Notes under the pieces: generated by a model | The model's input: only the letters and a program-made list of their open reading frames with translations | Told to the model about the DNA's origin: nothing | The model's database searches: none | Translations under genes and position numbers: made by a program | In this document: one piece after another, positions 41,149 to 49,860 of the stretch | Position numbering within the stretch: the first letter of the stretch is position 1 | How the letters are laid out: every line of letters begins with the position of its first letter | Source of the DNA: Parabacteroides faecalis | GTDB taxonomy: Bacteria; Bacteroidota; Bacteroidia; Bacteroidales; Tannerellaceae | Length of the DNA stretch: 56,445 nucleotides | Reading direction: 5' to 3' | Assembly (NCBI RefSeq): GCF_022809355.1 | Contig: NZ_JAKZMM010000028.1 | Coordinates: 1 to 56,445, forward strand

Positions 41149-42825
41149 TTATTTTCCTTCCGGAGTACTCAAAGTCTGTTGATAGAGAGTCCGGTTGGCT
41201 AATACTTCCAAAGCCTTCTCCAAGACTTTGTCATCTTTCAGACTGGCCAGCAACTCTCCTTTCTGATAATAATAACGTTTGACGATTTCCGACTCGAGCA
41301 TGCGGGTTACTTCCTTCTTGAAACGATCGAAATCCCGTTCCAGATTCGGAGTCAGCTTAGCTTCCAATGTTTTAAACCAAGTAGAATCGCCTTCCAGATA
41401 TCCTTCAAACTCAGCAACCTCTTTCAGGTTCTTCAAGACTTTCTCACTCTGGCGGTCGTAAGTAAACCCTTTTTCTTTCGCATAAGCCTTGAACGCTTCG
41501 AAGTCTGCATCACTGATTGAGAATTCTTCTACCGGAGGAATCGTCGGATGCTTCTGAGCCCAATTGGTTACAAAGTCGCAGAAGACCGTATCAACGGCCA
41601 AATAATACATCATGGTAGGCATTTTATCTTCTTTGACTTCAAACTCAGGACGAACACCACCGCCATCACGAACCGGACGACCTTTTGCCGTATAAAATAC
41701 TTTGGTCAAACTATCCGGGATCGCAGCCACCGAACCATCTGCCTTACGATGTGTATAGTCTAACTGCTGGATACAACGGCCACTTGGAATATAATATTTA
41801 CTGATCGTAACCTTCAGACTACCATTATATGGCAGATCGCGCGTAGATTGTACCAAGCCTTTTCCGTATGAACGTTGCCCGATCAACACGGCACGGTCCA
41901 TATCCTGCAAAGAACCCGAAACAATTTCGGCAGCCGAAGCCGAGTTCCCGTTAATCAATACCGCCAAAGGCATAACGGTATCAATCGGATCACTCGACGT
42001 ACGATACGTACGATCCATCTGCGCATGCTTGGATTTGGTAGAAAGAACAACGCTTCCTTTCGGTACAAACATGCCGACAATCTGAACAGCCGACTCCAAA
42101 ACACCACCGCCATTATTGCGCAAATCCAAAATCAAACTTTTTACATGGTGATTATCCCGCAAATCCAGGAAAGCATCTTTCACTTCCTGAGCACATTTAT
42201 CGGTAAAGCTCTTCAAATAGATGTAACCGACACTGTCGCCACGCACGCCATACCACGTAACCTGATTAATTTGAACCTGTTTACGAATGATATCAAACTT
42301 CCGAGGCTTCTTTTCTCCCGGCCGCTGGATCGTAAGCGTCATCTTCGAGTTTGGAACACCTTTCAACAGTTCACTTACCTTGTCGTTGGTAAATGAAGAG
42401 ACATTCGTTGTATCAATAGCCAAAATCTGATCGCCGGCTTTCAATCCGGCTTCTGCTGCCGGCATTCCTTCAAACGGCTCAATGATCATGACATTTCCCT
42501 TCTCATTACGCTGACGAATATAAGCACCGATACCACCATATTCACCTGTTACCATTTGCTTAAAGTCGCCCATTTCCTGTTCGGGTATATATTCGGTATA
42601 TGGATCCAAGCCACCTAACATGGCATCGATACCACGGCGGACAGTCTTCTCTACATCAACCGTATCCACATAGAACATTTCCATCTCTTTTACCAAAGAA
42701 TTGAAAATCTCTAAATTCTTACTTACCTCGAAATGGTTATCTTTCTTCTCTTGCGCCTGCACCGGGAATAAAGTACCGGCACACAACAAGGCACAAATCC
42801 AACCAATCAAACCTTTACGCTGCAT
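41149..42825 (-). CDS. S41-family carboxy-terminal processing protease
   Basis: The 558-residue protein has a signal peptide (ending VQAQE), a PDZ domain (GGIGAYIRQRNEKGNVMIIEPFEGMPAAEAGLKAGDQIL, about residues 95-135) and the tail-specific protease domain. The catalytic Ser lies in NSASAAEIVSG and the Lys in RSYGKGLVQST. About 150 further residues follow, rich in charged helices. CtpA-like enzymes trim periplasmic proteins from their C-termini. It is probably monocistronic, with its own downstream terminator. Confidence 0.93.
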   Translation of the reverse strand: MQRKGLIGWICALLCAGTLFPVQAQEKKDNHFEVSKNLEIFNSLVKEMEMFYVDTVDVEKTVRRGIDAMLGGLDPYTEYIPEQEMGDFKQMVTGEYGGIGAYIRQRNEKGNVMIIEPFEGMPAAEAGLKAGDQILAIDTTNVSSFTNDKVSELLKGVPNSKMTLTIQRPGEKKPRKFDIIRKQVQINQVTWYGVRGDSVGYIYLKSFTDKCAQEVKDAFLDLRDNHHVKSLILDLRNNGGGVLESAVQIVGMFVPKGSVVLSTKSKHAQMDRTYRTSSDPIDTVMPLAVLINGNSASAAEIVSGSLQDMDRAVLIGQRSYGKGLVQSTRDLPYNGSLKVTISKYYIPSGRCIQQLDYTHRKADGSVAAIPDSLTKVFYTAKGRPVRDGGGVRPEFEVKEDKMPTMMYYLAVDTVFCDFVTNWAQKHPTIPPVEEFSISDADFEAFKAYAKEKGFTYDRQSEKVLKNLKEVAEFEGYLEGDSTWFKTLEAKLTPNLERDFDRFKKEVTRMLESEIVKRYYYQKGELLASLKDDKVLEKALEVLANRTLYQQTLSTPEGK

Positions 42826-42871
42826 TCGTCTTATTCTTTATTAATTCACATATAGAATGTAAAAGTAGAAA

Positions 42872-43861
42872 TTAATCTTTTGTGCCAGCCAAAATAGTCT
42901 TTACTTTTAACTTTATTTGTTCCCATTTATCGGCCGGTACTTGCGGACCTACTACATCAATCACATATCCCGACAACATCGAACCAATCTGTGCCGATTG
43001 TACCAGCGACGCACCAACCGACTGACCATACAAGAAGCCGGCAGCAAAGTTATCACCTGCGCCAGTCGTATCAACCGGTTTTCCGCCTTCTGCATCCACA
43101 TGATAGAATTTACCTTCGCTACCAATCAAAGAACCGTCTTTACCTAGAGTAACCAAAGCCACATGTACTTGCTTTTCCAAAGCCTTAACAGCTTCCTGGG
43201 CAGGAAGTCCGGTAAATGCCTCCGCTTCGCTGGCATTGGCAAAAAGAATATCTACATACTGTGGTATCACTTCTTCCAACAATCCTTTATAGGCATTTAC
43301 AATATTATAATTAGCCAAATCAAGAGCCACTTTCAAACCAAGACGTTTGGCTTTCTTCATCGTCTCGCGTACCAGCTCTTCATTGACAATCAAATAACCT
43401 TCTATATGGATACAATCGTAGCCACTCAATACATCTTCCGTAATTTCATCCGGCGAAATGGTTGGAGCCGGACCTAAAAATGTTCCCATCGTACGCTCTC
43501 CATCCGGAGAAATAAACACCGTACAAGCGCCCGACGGACCTTCTGTCTTGATCAGATAAGAAGCAACACCCGCTTTCAGCAAAGCTTCTTCATAAAACTG
43601 GCCCAAATTATCATCGCCTACCTTTCCGATAAATCCGGATTGACCACCTAAAAGTGCAATGGCTCGCATTGTATTACAATTAGCTCCACCCGGAGCCTGA
43701 GTTGTTTCTGTATTTGCCTGATATTTCCGGATTACATACATTTGTTCTCTGGAAATCATATCCATAGCACCTTTCTGAATACCTATTTTTACCAATGTTT
43801 CATCACTGTCTAACTTCGATAAAACATCGACTAACGCATTGCCGAGTCCTAAAATCTTCAT
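42872..43861 (-). CDS. PfkB-family carbohydrate kinase, adenosine-kinase-like
   Basis: I chose the ATG at 43861 (MKILGLGNALVDVLSKL); the frame is open to 43954 but crosses both promoters. The 329-residue protein has the ribokinase-fold signatures PGGANCNTMRAIALLGG (N-terminal) and DTTGAGDNFAAGFLYG (C-terminal, with the catalytic Asp). Bacteroidetes homologues are usually annotated as adenosine kinase, making AMP from adenosine. Other sugar-nucleoside substrates cannot be excluded from sequence. Confidence 0.88.
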   Translation of the reverse strand: MKILGLGNALVDVLSKLDSDETLVKIGIQKGAMDMISREQMYVIRKYQANTETTQAPGGANCNTMRAIALLGGQSGFIGKVGDDNLGQFYEEALLKAGVASYLIKTEGPSGACTVFISPDGERTMGTFLGPAPTISPDEITEDVLSGYDCIHIEGYLIVNEELVRETMKKAKRLGLKVALDLANYNIVNAYKGLLEEVIPQYVDILFANASEAEAFTGLPAQEAVKALEKQVHVALVTLGKDGSLIGSEGKFYHVDAEGGKPVDTTGAGDNFAAGFLYGQSVGASLVQSAQIGSMLSGYVIDVVGPQVPADKWEQIKLKVKTILAGTKD

Positions 43862-43880
43862 TTTTCTCAAAATTTTTCTG

Positions 43881-43888
43881 CAAATATA
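43881..43888 (-). promoter_or_regulatory. Promoter (-7 element) of the PfkB kinase gene
   Basis: The minus strand reads TATATTTG, 19 bp before the kinase ATG. It abuts the divergent tRNA-Asn promoter. Confidence 0.55.
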
Positions 43889-43919
43889 TTGCATATTTCG
43901 AAAATACACCGTACTTTTG
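43888..43919 (+). promoter_or_regulatory. Promoter of the tRNA-Asn cluster
   Basis: ATTG (43888-43891) and TACTTTTG (43912-43919) are 20 bp apart, 46 bp before the first tRNA. Confidence 0.65.
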
Positions 43920-43965
43920 CAGTGCAATTTCAGAGAGGTACTTTGGAAAAGCAAATAAATAACAT

Positions 43966-44039
43966 TCTTCCTTAGCTCAGTTGGTTAGAGCATCTGACTG
44001 TTAATCAGAGGGTCCTTGGTTCAAGCCCAAGAGGAAGAG
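43966..44039 (+). tRNA. tRNA-Asn (anticodon GUU), copy 1
   Basis: 74 nt. The acceptor stem TCTTCCT pairs with AGGAAGA. The D-arm is GCTC/GAGC. The anticodon arm CTGAC/ATCAG-type stem carries the loop CTGTTAA with anticodon GTT. The T-arm is CTTGG/CCAAG. Discriminator G, no encoded CCA. Confidence 0.97.
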
Positions 44040-44046
44040 CAAACAT

Positions 44047-44120
44047 TCTTCTTTAGCTCAGTTGGTTAGAGCATCTGACTGTTAATCAGAGGGTCCTTGG
44101 TTCAAGTCCAAGAAGAAGAG
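44047..44120 (+). tRNA. tRNA-Asn (anticodon GUU), copy 2
   Basis: It is the same tRNA 7 bp after copy 1, but acceptor pair 6-67 is T-A (TCTTCTT/AAGAAGA) instead of C-G, a compensated double change. One T-loop base also differs (AAGT instead of AAGC). Anticodon GTT is unchanged. Confidence 0.97.
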
Positions 44121-44132
44121 CAAAACATACAT

Positions 44133-44206
44133 TCTTCCTTAGCTCAGTTGGTTAGAGCATCTGACTGTTAATCAGAGGGTCCTTGGTTCAAGCCCAAGAG
44201 GAAGAG
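44133..44206 (+). tRNA. tRNA-Asn (anticodon GUU), copy 3
   Basis: It is identical to copy 1 in the tRNA body, 12 bp after copy 2. It ends the three-tRNA transcription unit, and a terminator follows. Confidence 0.97.
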
Positions 44207-44212
44207 CTTTCG

Positions 44213-44245
44213 AAAAGAGACATAATCAGATATGTCTCTTTTTTC
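44213..44245 (+). terminator. Terminator of the tRNA-Asn cluster
   Basis: AAAAGAGACATA pairs with TATGTCTCTTTT around six bases, followed by more T. It begins 7 bp after the last tRNA. Confidence 0.85.
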
Positions 44246-44274
44246 ATGTACAGACTTCTCGTTTTCCCACCCAC

Positions 44275-44340
44275 TTATCAACAAGTTATTTACTATTCAC
44301 AGGCTTTTCAACAGGGTTATCAACAGATTTATCCACATAC
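44275..44340 (+). other. Cluster of DnaA-box-like 9-mers with 12-bp phasing (candidate origin or DnaA-binding element)
   Basis: Four contiguous 12-bp units run from 44293 to 44340. Each starts with a DnaA-box-like 9-mer: CTATTCACA (44293), TTTTCAACA (44305), TTATCAACA (44317) and the perfect TTATCCACA (44329). A fifth, TTATCAACA, lies at 44275. All point the same way. AT-rich DNA follows (44341-44380). The region is bounded by the tRNA-Asn terminator and the typA terminator, so it is not needed by either gene. It could be oriC or a DnaA-titration site. dnaA is not in the window and gene orientation shows no clean switch here. Confidence 0.6.
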
Positions 44341-44371
44341 TGGCAGATAAATCCTATATGAGTTTATTGCA

Positions 44372-44413
44372 TAAAAAATAACCGGTGTAGCATTTCTACA
44401 AACACTACACCGG
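44372..44413 (-). terminator. Terminator of typA
   Basis: CCGGTGTAG (44382-44390) pairs with CTACACCGG (44405-44413). On the minus strand the hairpin is followed by TTATTTTTTA. Confidence 0.8.
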
Positions 44414-44440
44414 CATACCTATTAACTATTCAGAGAATTT

Positions 44441-46240
44441 TTAATTTCTATTCTGACGTTTACGTTCTGTTTCATCCAAAATAATCTTACGCATACGCAT
44501 ATAATTCGGAGTGATTTCAACGTATTCATCACCTTTAATATATTCCAACGCATCTTCCAGACTGAAAATAGTTGGCGGAGCCAGAGAAACTTTTTCATCA
44601 GACCCAGAAGCACGCATATTCGTCAACTTCTTAGACTTCGTTACGTTAACCACCAAGTCATTATCTTTTGTATGTTCTCCAACTACCTGACCTGCATAAA
44701 CTTCTTCTCCCGGAGCAATGAAGAAACGACCGCGAGACTGCAAGTTATTCAAGGCATAAGCATAAGCCGTTCCGGTTTCCATTGCAATGATAGAACCGTT
44801 GGTACGACGTTCGATATCACCTTTCCAAGGTTGATATTCCAAGAAGCGGTGAGCAATGATTGCCTCACCGGCAGAAGCCGTCAGAGCCGCATTATTCAGA
44901 CCGATGATACCACGAGAAGGAATTGTAAATTCCAAATGCATACGTCCGTTCTTGCTTTCCATCATCGTCATCTCACCTTTACGTTTGGTCACCATATCGA
45001 TGATACGACTTGAACATTCTTCCGGCAAATTAATAGTCAGTTGCTCAACCGGCTCGCATTTTACACCATCAATTTCCTTGATGATAACCTGCGGCTGACC
45101 TACTTGCAATTCGTATCCTTCACGACGCATCGTCTCGATCAAGACAGACAAGTGCAATACACCACGTCCGTAAACCAACCATGAATCCGCTGAATCAGTC
45201 GGTCTTACACGCAAAGCCAAGTTCTTATCCAATTCTTTCTGCAGACGTTCATAAATATGACGAGAAGTCACATATTTACCATCTTTACCGAAGAAAGGCG
45301 AGTTATTGATTGTAAAGAGCATAGACATCGTCGGCTCATCAATGGCAATGGTAGGCAAAGCTTCAGGTTCCAGAGCATCGGCAATTGTCTCACCAATTTC
45401 AAAACCTTCAATACCGATTACGGCACAGATATCACCTGATTTCACAGACTGCACTTTCGTACGGCCCAATCCTTCGAATACATCGATTTCCTTGATCTTT
45501 GACTTTACCTGCGAGCCATCCCGCTTACACAAAACGATATCTTGTCCTTCACGTAATTCTCCGCGATGAACACGTCCCACAGCAATTCGCCCTACGTATT
45601 TAGAATAATCCAATGAAGTAATCAACATTTGTGACGGACCTTCCAATACTTGCGGTTCCGGAATATATTTGATAATGGCATCCAATAACGCCGTTATATC
45701 CGTAGTAGGCTTTTCCCAATCTTCCGACATCCAACCTTGTTTGGCAGAACCATAAATAGTCGGGAAATCCAATTGTTCTTCGGTAGCATCCAAGCTGAAC
45801 ATCAAATCGAATACCATCTCTTGTACTTCCGAAGGACGACAGTTCGGTTTATCTACCTTATTAATGACAACAATAGGCTTCAGACCAATCTGAATGGCTT
45901 TCTGAAGCACGAAACGAGTCTGCGGCATCGGGCCTTCGAAGGCATCCACCAATAACAAACAGCCATCAGCCATATTCAATACACGTTCTACTTCCCCTCC
46001 AAAATCAGCGTGCCCCGGAGTATCGATAATATTAATCTTATATCCTTTGTAATTAATAGACACATTTTTGGCAAGGATTGTAATACCTCTTTCCCTTTCC
46101 AAATCATTGTTGTCAAGGAACTGATCCGGCTCAGCCTGTCCTTCCCGGAAAAGCTTACCAGCCAATAACATCTTATCCACGAGCGTTGTCTTTCCGTGGT
46201 CCACGTGCGCAATAATCGCAATGTTTCTTATCTTTTGCAT
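44441..46240 (-). CDS. typA: Ribosome-associated translational GTPase TypA/BipA
   Basis: The 599-residue protein begins with the translational GTPase G1 motif AHVDHGKTT (near residue 10). [11 protein letters not shown] (G2), [10 protein letters not shown] (G3) and NKVDKP (G4) follow, then the EF-G-like domains and the BipA-specific C-terminal domain ([19 protein letters not shown]). It binds the ribosome and helps 50S assembly and stress adaptation. Length is typical. It is monocistronic, with a promoter motif upstream and a terminator downstream, and divergent from rpsO. Confidence 0.96.
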   Translation of the reverse strand: MQKIRNIAIIAHVDHGKTTLVDKMLLAGKLFREGQAEPDQFLDNNDLERERGITILAKNVSINYKGYKINIIDTPGHADFGGEVERVLNMADGCLLLVDAFEGPMPQTRFVLQKAIQIGLKPIVVINKVDKPNCRPSEVQEMVFDLMFSLDATEEQLDFPTIYGSAKQGWMSEDWEKPTTDITALLDAIIKYIPEPQVLEGPSQMLITSLDYSKYVGRIAVGRVHRGELREGQDIVLCKRDGSQVKSKIKEIDVFEGLGRTKVQSVKSGDICAVIGIEGFEIGETIADALEPEALPTIAIDEPTMSMLFTINNSPFFGKDGKYVTSRHIYERLQKELDKNLALRVRPTDSADSWLVYGRGVLHLSVLIETMRREGYELQVGQPQVIIKEIDGVKCEPVEQLTINLPEECSSRIIDMVTKRKGEMTMMESKNGRMHLEFTIPSRGIIGLNNAALTASAGEAIIAHRFLEYQPWKGDIERRTNGSIIAMETGTAYAYALNNLQSRGRFFIAPGEEVYAGQVVGEHTKDNDLVVNVTKSKKLTNMRASGSDEKVSLAPPTIFSLEDALEYIKGDEYVEITPNYMRMRKIILDETERKRQNRN

Positions 46241-46261
46241 TGAAGACTAATTTATTGGGTG

Positions 46262-46269
46262 CAAAAATA
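46262..46269 (-). promoter_or_regulatory. Promoter (-7 element) of typA
   Basis: The minus strand reads TATTTTTG, 21 bp upstream of the typA start. No convincing -33 box. Confidence 0.5.
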
Positions 46270-46331
46270 CGACATTTCTCAGAATGTAGAAGGAATATTA
46301 TACCCAAAAAATAAAAAAAGAGCAAGAAATC

Positions 46332-46362
46332 ATTGCAGATCAAAAAGAAACACCTATCTTTG
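46332..46362 (+). promoter_or_regulatory. Promoter of rpsO
   Basis: ATTG (46332-46335) and TATCTTTG (46355-46362) are 19 bp apart, giving a leader of about 45 nt before the rpsO ATG. Confidence 0.7.
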
Positions 46363-46413
46363 CATCCGCTTAAATAACATAGTATAGTATTAATTTATTA
46401 AAGTAAGAGAATC

Positions 46414-46683
46414 ATGTATTTAGATTCAGAAAAGAAAAAAGAAATCTTCGAAAAGTACGGTAAATCAGCTACTAACACAGGTTCTGCTGAAAGCCAGATC
46501 GCATTGTTTACTTACCGTATCGCTCACTTGACTGAGCACCTGAAAGAAAATCACAAAGACTTCGCTACTGAACGTGCGTTGAAAATGTTGGTAGGTAAGC
46601 GTCGTCGTCTGTTGGATTATCTGACAAAAGTTGATATCGAAAGATATCGTGCTATCATCAAAGAACTGGGTATCAGAAAGTAA
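46414..46683 (+). CDS. rpsO: 30S ribosomal protein S15
   Basis: The 89-residue protein is a full-length S15, with the conserved TGSAESQIALFTYRIAHLTEHL segment and RRRLLDYLTKVDIERYRAIIKELGIRK end. It binds 16S rRNA and nucleates the central 30S domain. The gene stands alone, with a strong promoter and a bidirectional terminator. In many bacteria S15 represses its own mRNA; the short leader here shows no obvious structure that I can prove. Confidence 0.98.
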   Translation: MYLDSEKKKEIFEKYGKSATNTGSAESQIALFTYRIAHLTEHLKENHKDFATERALKMLVGKRRRLLDYLTKVDIERYRAIIKELGIRK

Positions 46684-46705
46684 TTTTACTTCTCCTATAA
46701 GTTCA

Positions 46706-46740
46706 TAAAAAGGTCACTTCTTTTCGGAGTGACCTTTTTT
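46706..46740. terminator. Bidirectional terminator after rpsO
   Basis: AAAAAGGTCACT and AGTGACCTTTTT form a 12-bp stem around nine bases, with T and A runs outside. It ends rpsO and the convergent YbjQ-like gene. Confidence 0.88.
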
Positions 46741-46762
46741 ATTTCCTTTTGTTTTCCCGTTA

Positions 46763-47083
46763 TTATTCATAACGAACGGCTGTTCCGGCTGCCGTAACCA
46801 TCAGCATACTTCCTTCGCCGCCTACGGTTTCATAATCAAGATCGATGGCAATCACCGCATTGGCACCCAAAGCGGCTGCCTGTTGTGACATCTCCTGCAA
46901 AGCCGTTTCCTTGGCTTCCCGCAATACTTTCTCGTACGAACCCGAACGTCCACCCACAATATCCCGGATGCTGGCAAAGAAATCTCTGAAAATATTCGCA
47001 CCAATGATTGTTTCGCCCGAAACAATTCCATAATAAGCCGTAATCCGCCGGCCTTCAATGTTGTTTGTTGTAGTCAGTAACAT
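46763..47083 (-). CDS. YbjQ/UPF0145 family protein
   Basis: The 106-residue protein matches the YbjQ (heavy-metal-binding-domain-like) family over its full length: [48 protein letters not shown] in fragments near the N-terminus, then [17 protein letters not shown]. Structures of the family form pentamers; the function is unknown. It is a single gene, convergent with rpsO. Confidence 0.9.
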   Translation of the reverse strand: MLLTTTNNIEGRRITAYYGIVSGETIIGANIFRDFFASIRDIVGGRSGSYEKVLREAKETALQEMSQQAAALGANAVIAIDLDYETVGGEGSMLMVTAAGTAVRYE

Positions 47084-47105
47084 AATTGTATTTCTATTTT
47101 TATCC

Positions 47106-47135
47106 AGGCATCAAAGGTCTGAACCTCTGATGCCT
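47106..47135 (-). terminator. Terminator of the GH92 gene
   Basis: AGGCATCA and TGATGCCT pair around 14 bases (inner GAGGTTC/GACCTTT partly pairing). It lies 26 bp beyond the GH92 stop. Confidence 0.6.
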
Positions 47136-47160
47136 TGCTTATTGATTGTTTTTTATTGAA

Positions 47161-49419
47161 TTACGGATGAACTGCCGTCATCTCGATTTCCAAGGTTCCG
47201 CCTTTCACCAGGTCGGCATGCGGGAAGAACAAGGAATCCAGGACTTTTCCGTTCAACTTAGCCTCTTTCATATACTTATTTTCCGGAGAATTGTTCTTGA
47301 CAATAATCTCGAAATTTCCTCCGGCAACCGGGATTGTCGCCTTATCTATCATCGGACGACCGATTGCATACACCGGAATTCCCGGACAAACCTGATAAAA
47401 GCCTAATGCACTCAATACATACCAGGCAGACATCTGACCACAGTCTTCGTTTCCGATGATTCCGTCCGGCTGGTTCGTATAGAAATTACGCATGATAAAG
47501 TCCAAACGTTCCGCTCCCTTCCAAGGCGCATCCGTCCAATTGTACAAATAGGCCATGTGGTGACTGGGTTCGTTTCCATGTGCATACTGACCGATCAGCC
47601 CCGTAATATCACCCGAAGCCTCAGCTCCGTCGATTTGAGAAGAAGTCGTAAACAAAGTATCCAACCGTGTTTCCAATTCTTTCTTACCACCAATCTCGGC
47701 AATGAAATTATCCATATCATGCGGAACAAAGAAACTCCATTGGAACGCATTTCCTTCGGTATAATCACTCTTCATATGAGATGAATAACGCGGATTAAAC
47801 GGTGTACGGAAAGAACCGTCGGCCATCACACCGCGCATCAGCTTCGTTTCCGGATCCAGATAACGCTTATAATAGGAAGCTTTCTCCTGATAAGCTTTGG
47901 CCAACGTATCATTTCCGGCTTTAGCCGCTATCTGAGCGATACACCAATCGTAATAAGCCATTTCCAATCCCCACGAAACGGATTCCGGAATCGAGTCGGC
48001 AGGGACAAATCCAAACTTATCTTTATAATACACATGCCGGGTGATCAGATCCAGTTCGCGTGTACCTTTGAACTTTTCTGCCAGGTCTGCCCGATAAACA
48101 GAAGAACGGGCTCCGGCTTCAGCCCAAAGATTCAAATCTCCTTTTGCCAAATCCTTGGCTACCAGATCAGCCAATACGGATACCGCCGGATAACCAACCA
48201 TACATCCGGTATAACTGGAAGCCAACGGCCATTTCGGCAAGATGGTTCCTTCCATATAACCCTGCACCAACGCATTTCCCATATCCGAAGCCAACGACGG
48301 ATTGATAATCGTCATCAACGGATGCAAGGCACGGAACGTATCCCACAAAGAGAACGCCGTATAATTCGTATAACCGGCAGCAGCAGTATGTACTTTCTTG
48401 TCCATACCCAAATAACGGCCATCCACATCCTGATAAGCAAACGGAGCAATCATCGTATGGTAAAGCGCTGTATAGAAGTTCTTCCGGATCACCGGATCGT
48501 TGGTTTCGATCTGGATCTTGTTCAATGCCTTGTTCCAGATATCAGCCGATTCGGCACGAACCTGATCGAAGTCCCATCCCGGCAATTCGGCTTCCATATT
48601 CTTTTCCGCTCCTTCCACATCAACCGGAGAAAGTGCTACTTTTACCAACAAAGGCTTATCCGATTCCTTGAACCGATAGTGGAACTTCAGATCTTTATCG
48701 GAATGCAATTTGAGGAACAAGGAATCCGAACGCATCTTTCCATCTATATACTGATAGATCTTAGTCATCGGTTCAGAGAAAGTCACCCGGTAAGAAACAG
48801 AATGGAAATGTGCCCAACCCTGTGTCTTATACGTTCCTTCTACCGTTGAGTCGTTGACCAGCTGATAATCATTGCTCACCAATTTGTGTCCCCAGTTGGG
48901 TTGAAGTACATGCCCCAAGTCCAGCATCACCCGACGGTCTTTCGGATTATCGAAAGTATACCGGTGAAAGCCCACTCGGTCGGTAGAAGTCAGCTCGACA
49001 TTCACACCCAAGTTTTCCAACCGTACGGCATAATAGCCCGGAGTTGCCTTCTCTGTCTCCTTCTTGAAGGTAGCCACCGGCTTGATCGAATCGCCTCCAC
49101 TGAACGGGAGCAGCATGATATCGCCCAGATCTCCGATACCTGTTCCCGACAAATGCGTATGACTGAAGCCATAAATCTGATGATCGTCATAATGATAGCC
49201 GCTGCTGGCGTCCCAGCCCATGATATGTGTATCCGGACTTAACTGCACCATCGCGTACGGACGCGTAGCTCCCGGGAATGTATGCCCATGAAAGCCGGTT
49301 CCGATAAACGGATCTACATACTGGATTTCGTCGGCCAACGGCTGCGACTCCGGTTTCTGCTGACAACTCGTTGCCAAACCCATCACGGCAACGGATAATA
49401 AAAATAGTTTCGTCTTCAC
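47161..49419 (-). CDS. GH92 exo-alpha-mannosidase, lipoprotein
   Basis: The 752-residue protein has a lipoprotein signal (VMGLATSCQQK). It then has the GH92 beta-sandwich and (alpha/alpha)6 domains: VDPFIGTGFHGHTFPGATRPYAMVQLSPD at the start, EGNAFQWSFFVPHD with the catalytic acid, and GNEDCGQMSAWYVLSALGFYQVCPG near the end. GH92 enzymes are calcium-dependent inverting alpha-mannosidases that trim N-glycans or fungal mannan. It stands alone, without SusCD partners, so it is probably a periplasmic or surface trimming enzyme. Linkage specificity cannot be read. Confidence 0.93.
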   Translation of the reverse strand: MKTKLFLLSVAVMGLATSCQQKPESQPLADEIQYVDPFIGTGFHGHTFPGATRPYAMVQLSPDTHIMGWDASSGYHYDDHQIYGFSHTHLSGTGIGDLGDIMLLPFSGGDSIKPVATFKKETEKATPGYYAVRLENLGVNVELTSTDRVGFHRYTFDNPKDRRVMLDLGHVLQPNWGHKLVSNDYQLVNDSTVEGTYKTQGWAHFHSVSYRVTFSEPMTKIYQYIDGKMRSDSLFLKLHSDKDLKFHYRFKESDKPLLVKVALSPVDVEGAEKNMEAELPGWDFDQVRAESADIWNKALNKIQIETNDPVIRKNFYTALYHTMIAPFAYQDVDGRYLGMDKKVHTAAAGYTNYTAFSLWDTFRALHPLMTIINPSLASDMGNALVQGYMEGTILPKWPLASSYTGCMVGYPAVSVLADLVAKDLAKGDLNLWAEAGARSSVYRADLAEKFKGTRELDLITRHVYYKDKFGFVPADSIPESVSWGLEMAYYDWCIAQIAAKAGNDTLAKAYQEKASYYKRYLDPETKLMRGVMADGSFRTPFNPRYSSHMKSDYTEGNAFQWSFFVPHDMDNFIAEIGGKKELETRLDTLFTTSSQIDGAEASGDITGLIGQYAHGNEPSHHMAYLYNWTDAPWKGAERLDFIMRNFYTNQPDGIIGNEDCGQMSAWYVLSALGFYQVCPGIPVYAIGRPMIDKATIPVAGGNFEIIVKNNSPENKYMKEAKLNGKVLDSLFFPHADLVKGGTLEIEMTAVHP

Positions 49420-49547
49420 TGTGTTATAGATTTAGTATTAGTTATTGTCAAATCTTATTCAGCAAACTTACATATTTTTATTGACTTACTCAGTATTCCG
49501 GAGTCAAAAAAGAGAAATGTAAAGCAAAGATCAGATGAATTATTTCC

Positions 49548-49555
49548 TACCTTTG
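49548..49555 (+). promoter_or_regulatory. Promoter (-7 element) of the split lysO operon
   Basis: TACCTTTG lies 23 bp before the first start codon. No clear -33 TTTG is seen. Confidence 0.5.
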
Positions 49556-49578
49556 CAGCTCATTTATACAAATCAGCT

Positions 49579-49860
49579 ATGTTTACTGTCATTGGCATCA
49601 TGTTTGCCGGTATTGCTGCCGGATACTTATTAAGAAGTGTTTCTATCTTGCAAAAGATAGGGAAACCTATTTCGTACACCATATTCGCCCTGCTCTTTTT
49701 ATTGGGCGCTTCCGTCGGGACAAACCCGCAAATCATCAATAACTTGAGTACATTGGGCCTGCAAGCCTTGCTGATTGCAGTTGCCACGACTCTAGGCAGC
49801 GTTTGCATGGCGAAGATCGTCTATCACTTTTTCTTTGAGAAGAAAGGAGGAGAGAAATGA
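49579..49860 (+). CDS. LysO-type exporter, N-terminal subunit
   Basis: The 93-residue protein has about three membrane segments and matches the N-terminal third of the lysine exporter LysO (YbjE/DUF340): MFAGIAAGYLLR, FALLFLLGASVGTNPQII. In E. coli LysO is a single chain of about 300 residues. Here the two parts are separate genes with a 4-bp overlap (ATGA), so they are translationally coupled and probably assemble. It exports lysine, or thialysine as a toxic analogue, across the inner membrane. Confidence 0.85.
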   Translation: MFTVIGIMFAGIAAGYLLRSVSILQKIGKPISYTIFALLFLLGASVGTNPQIINNLSTLGLQALLIAVATTLGSVCMAKIVYHFFFEKKGGEK

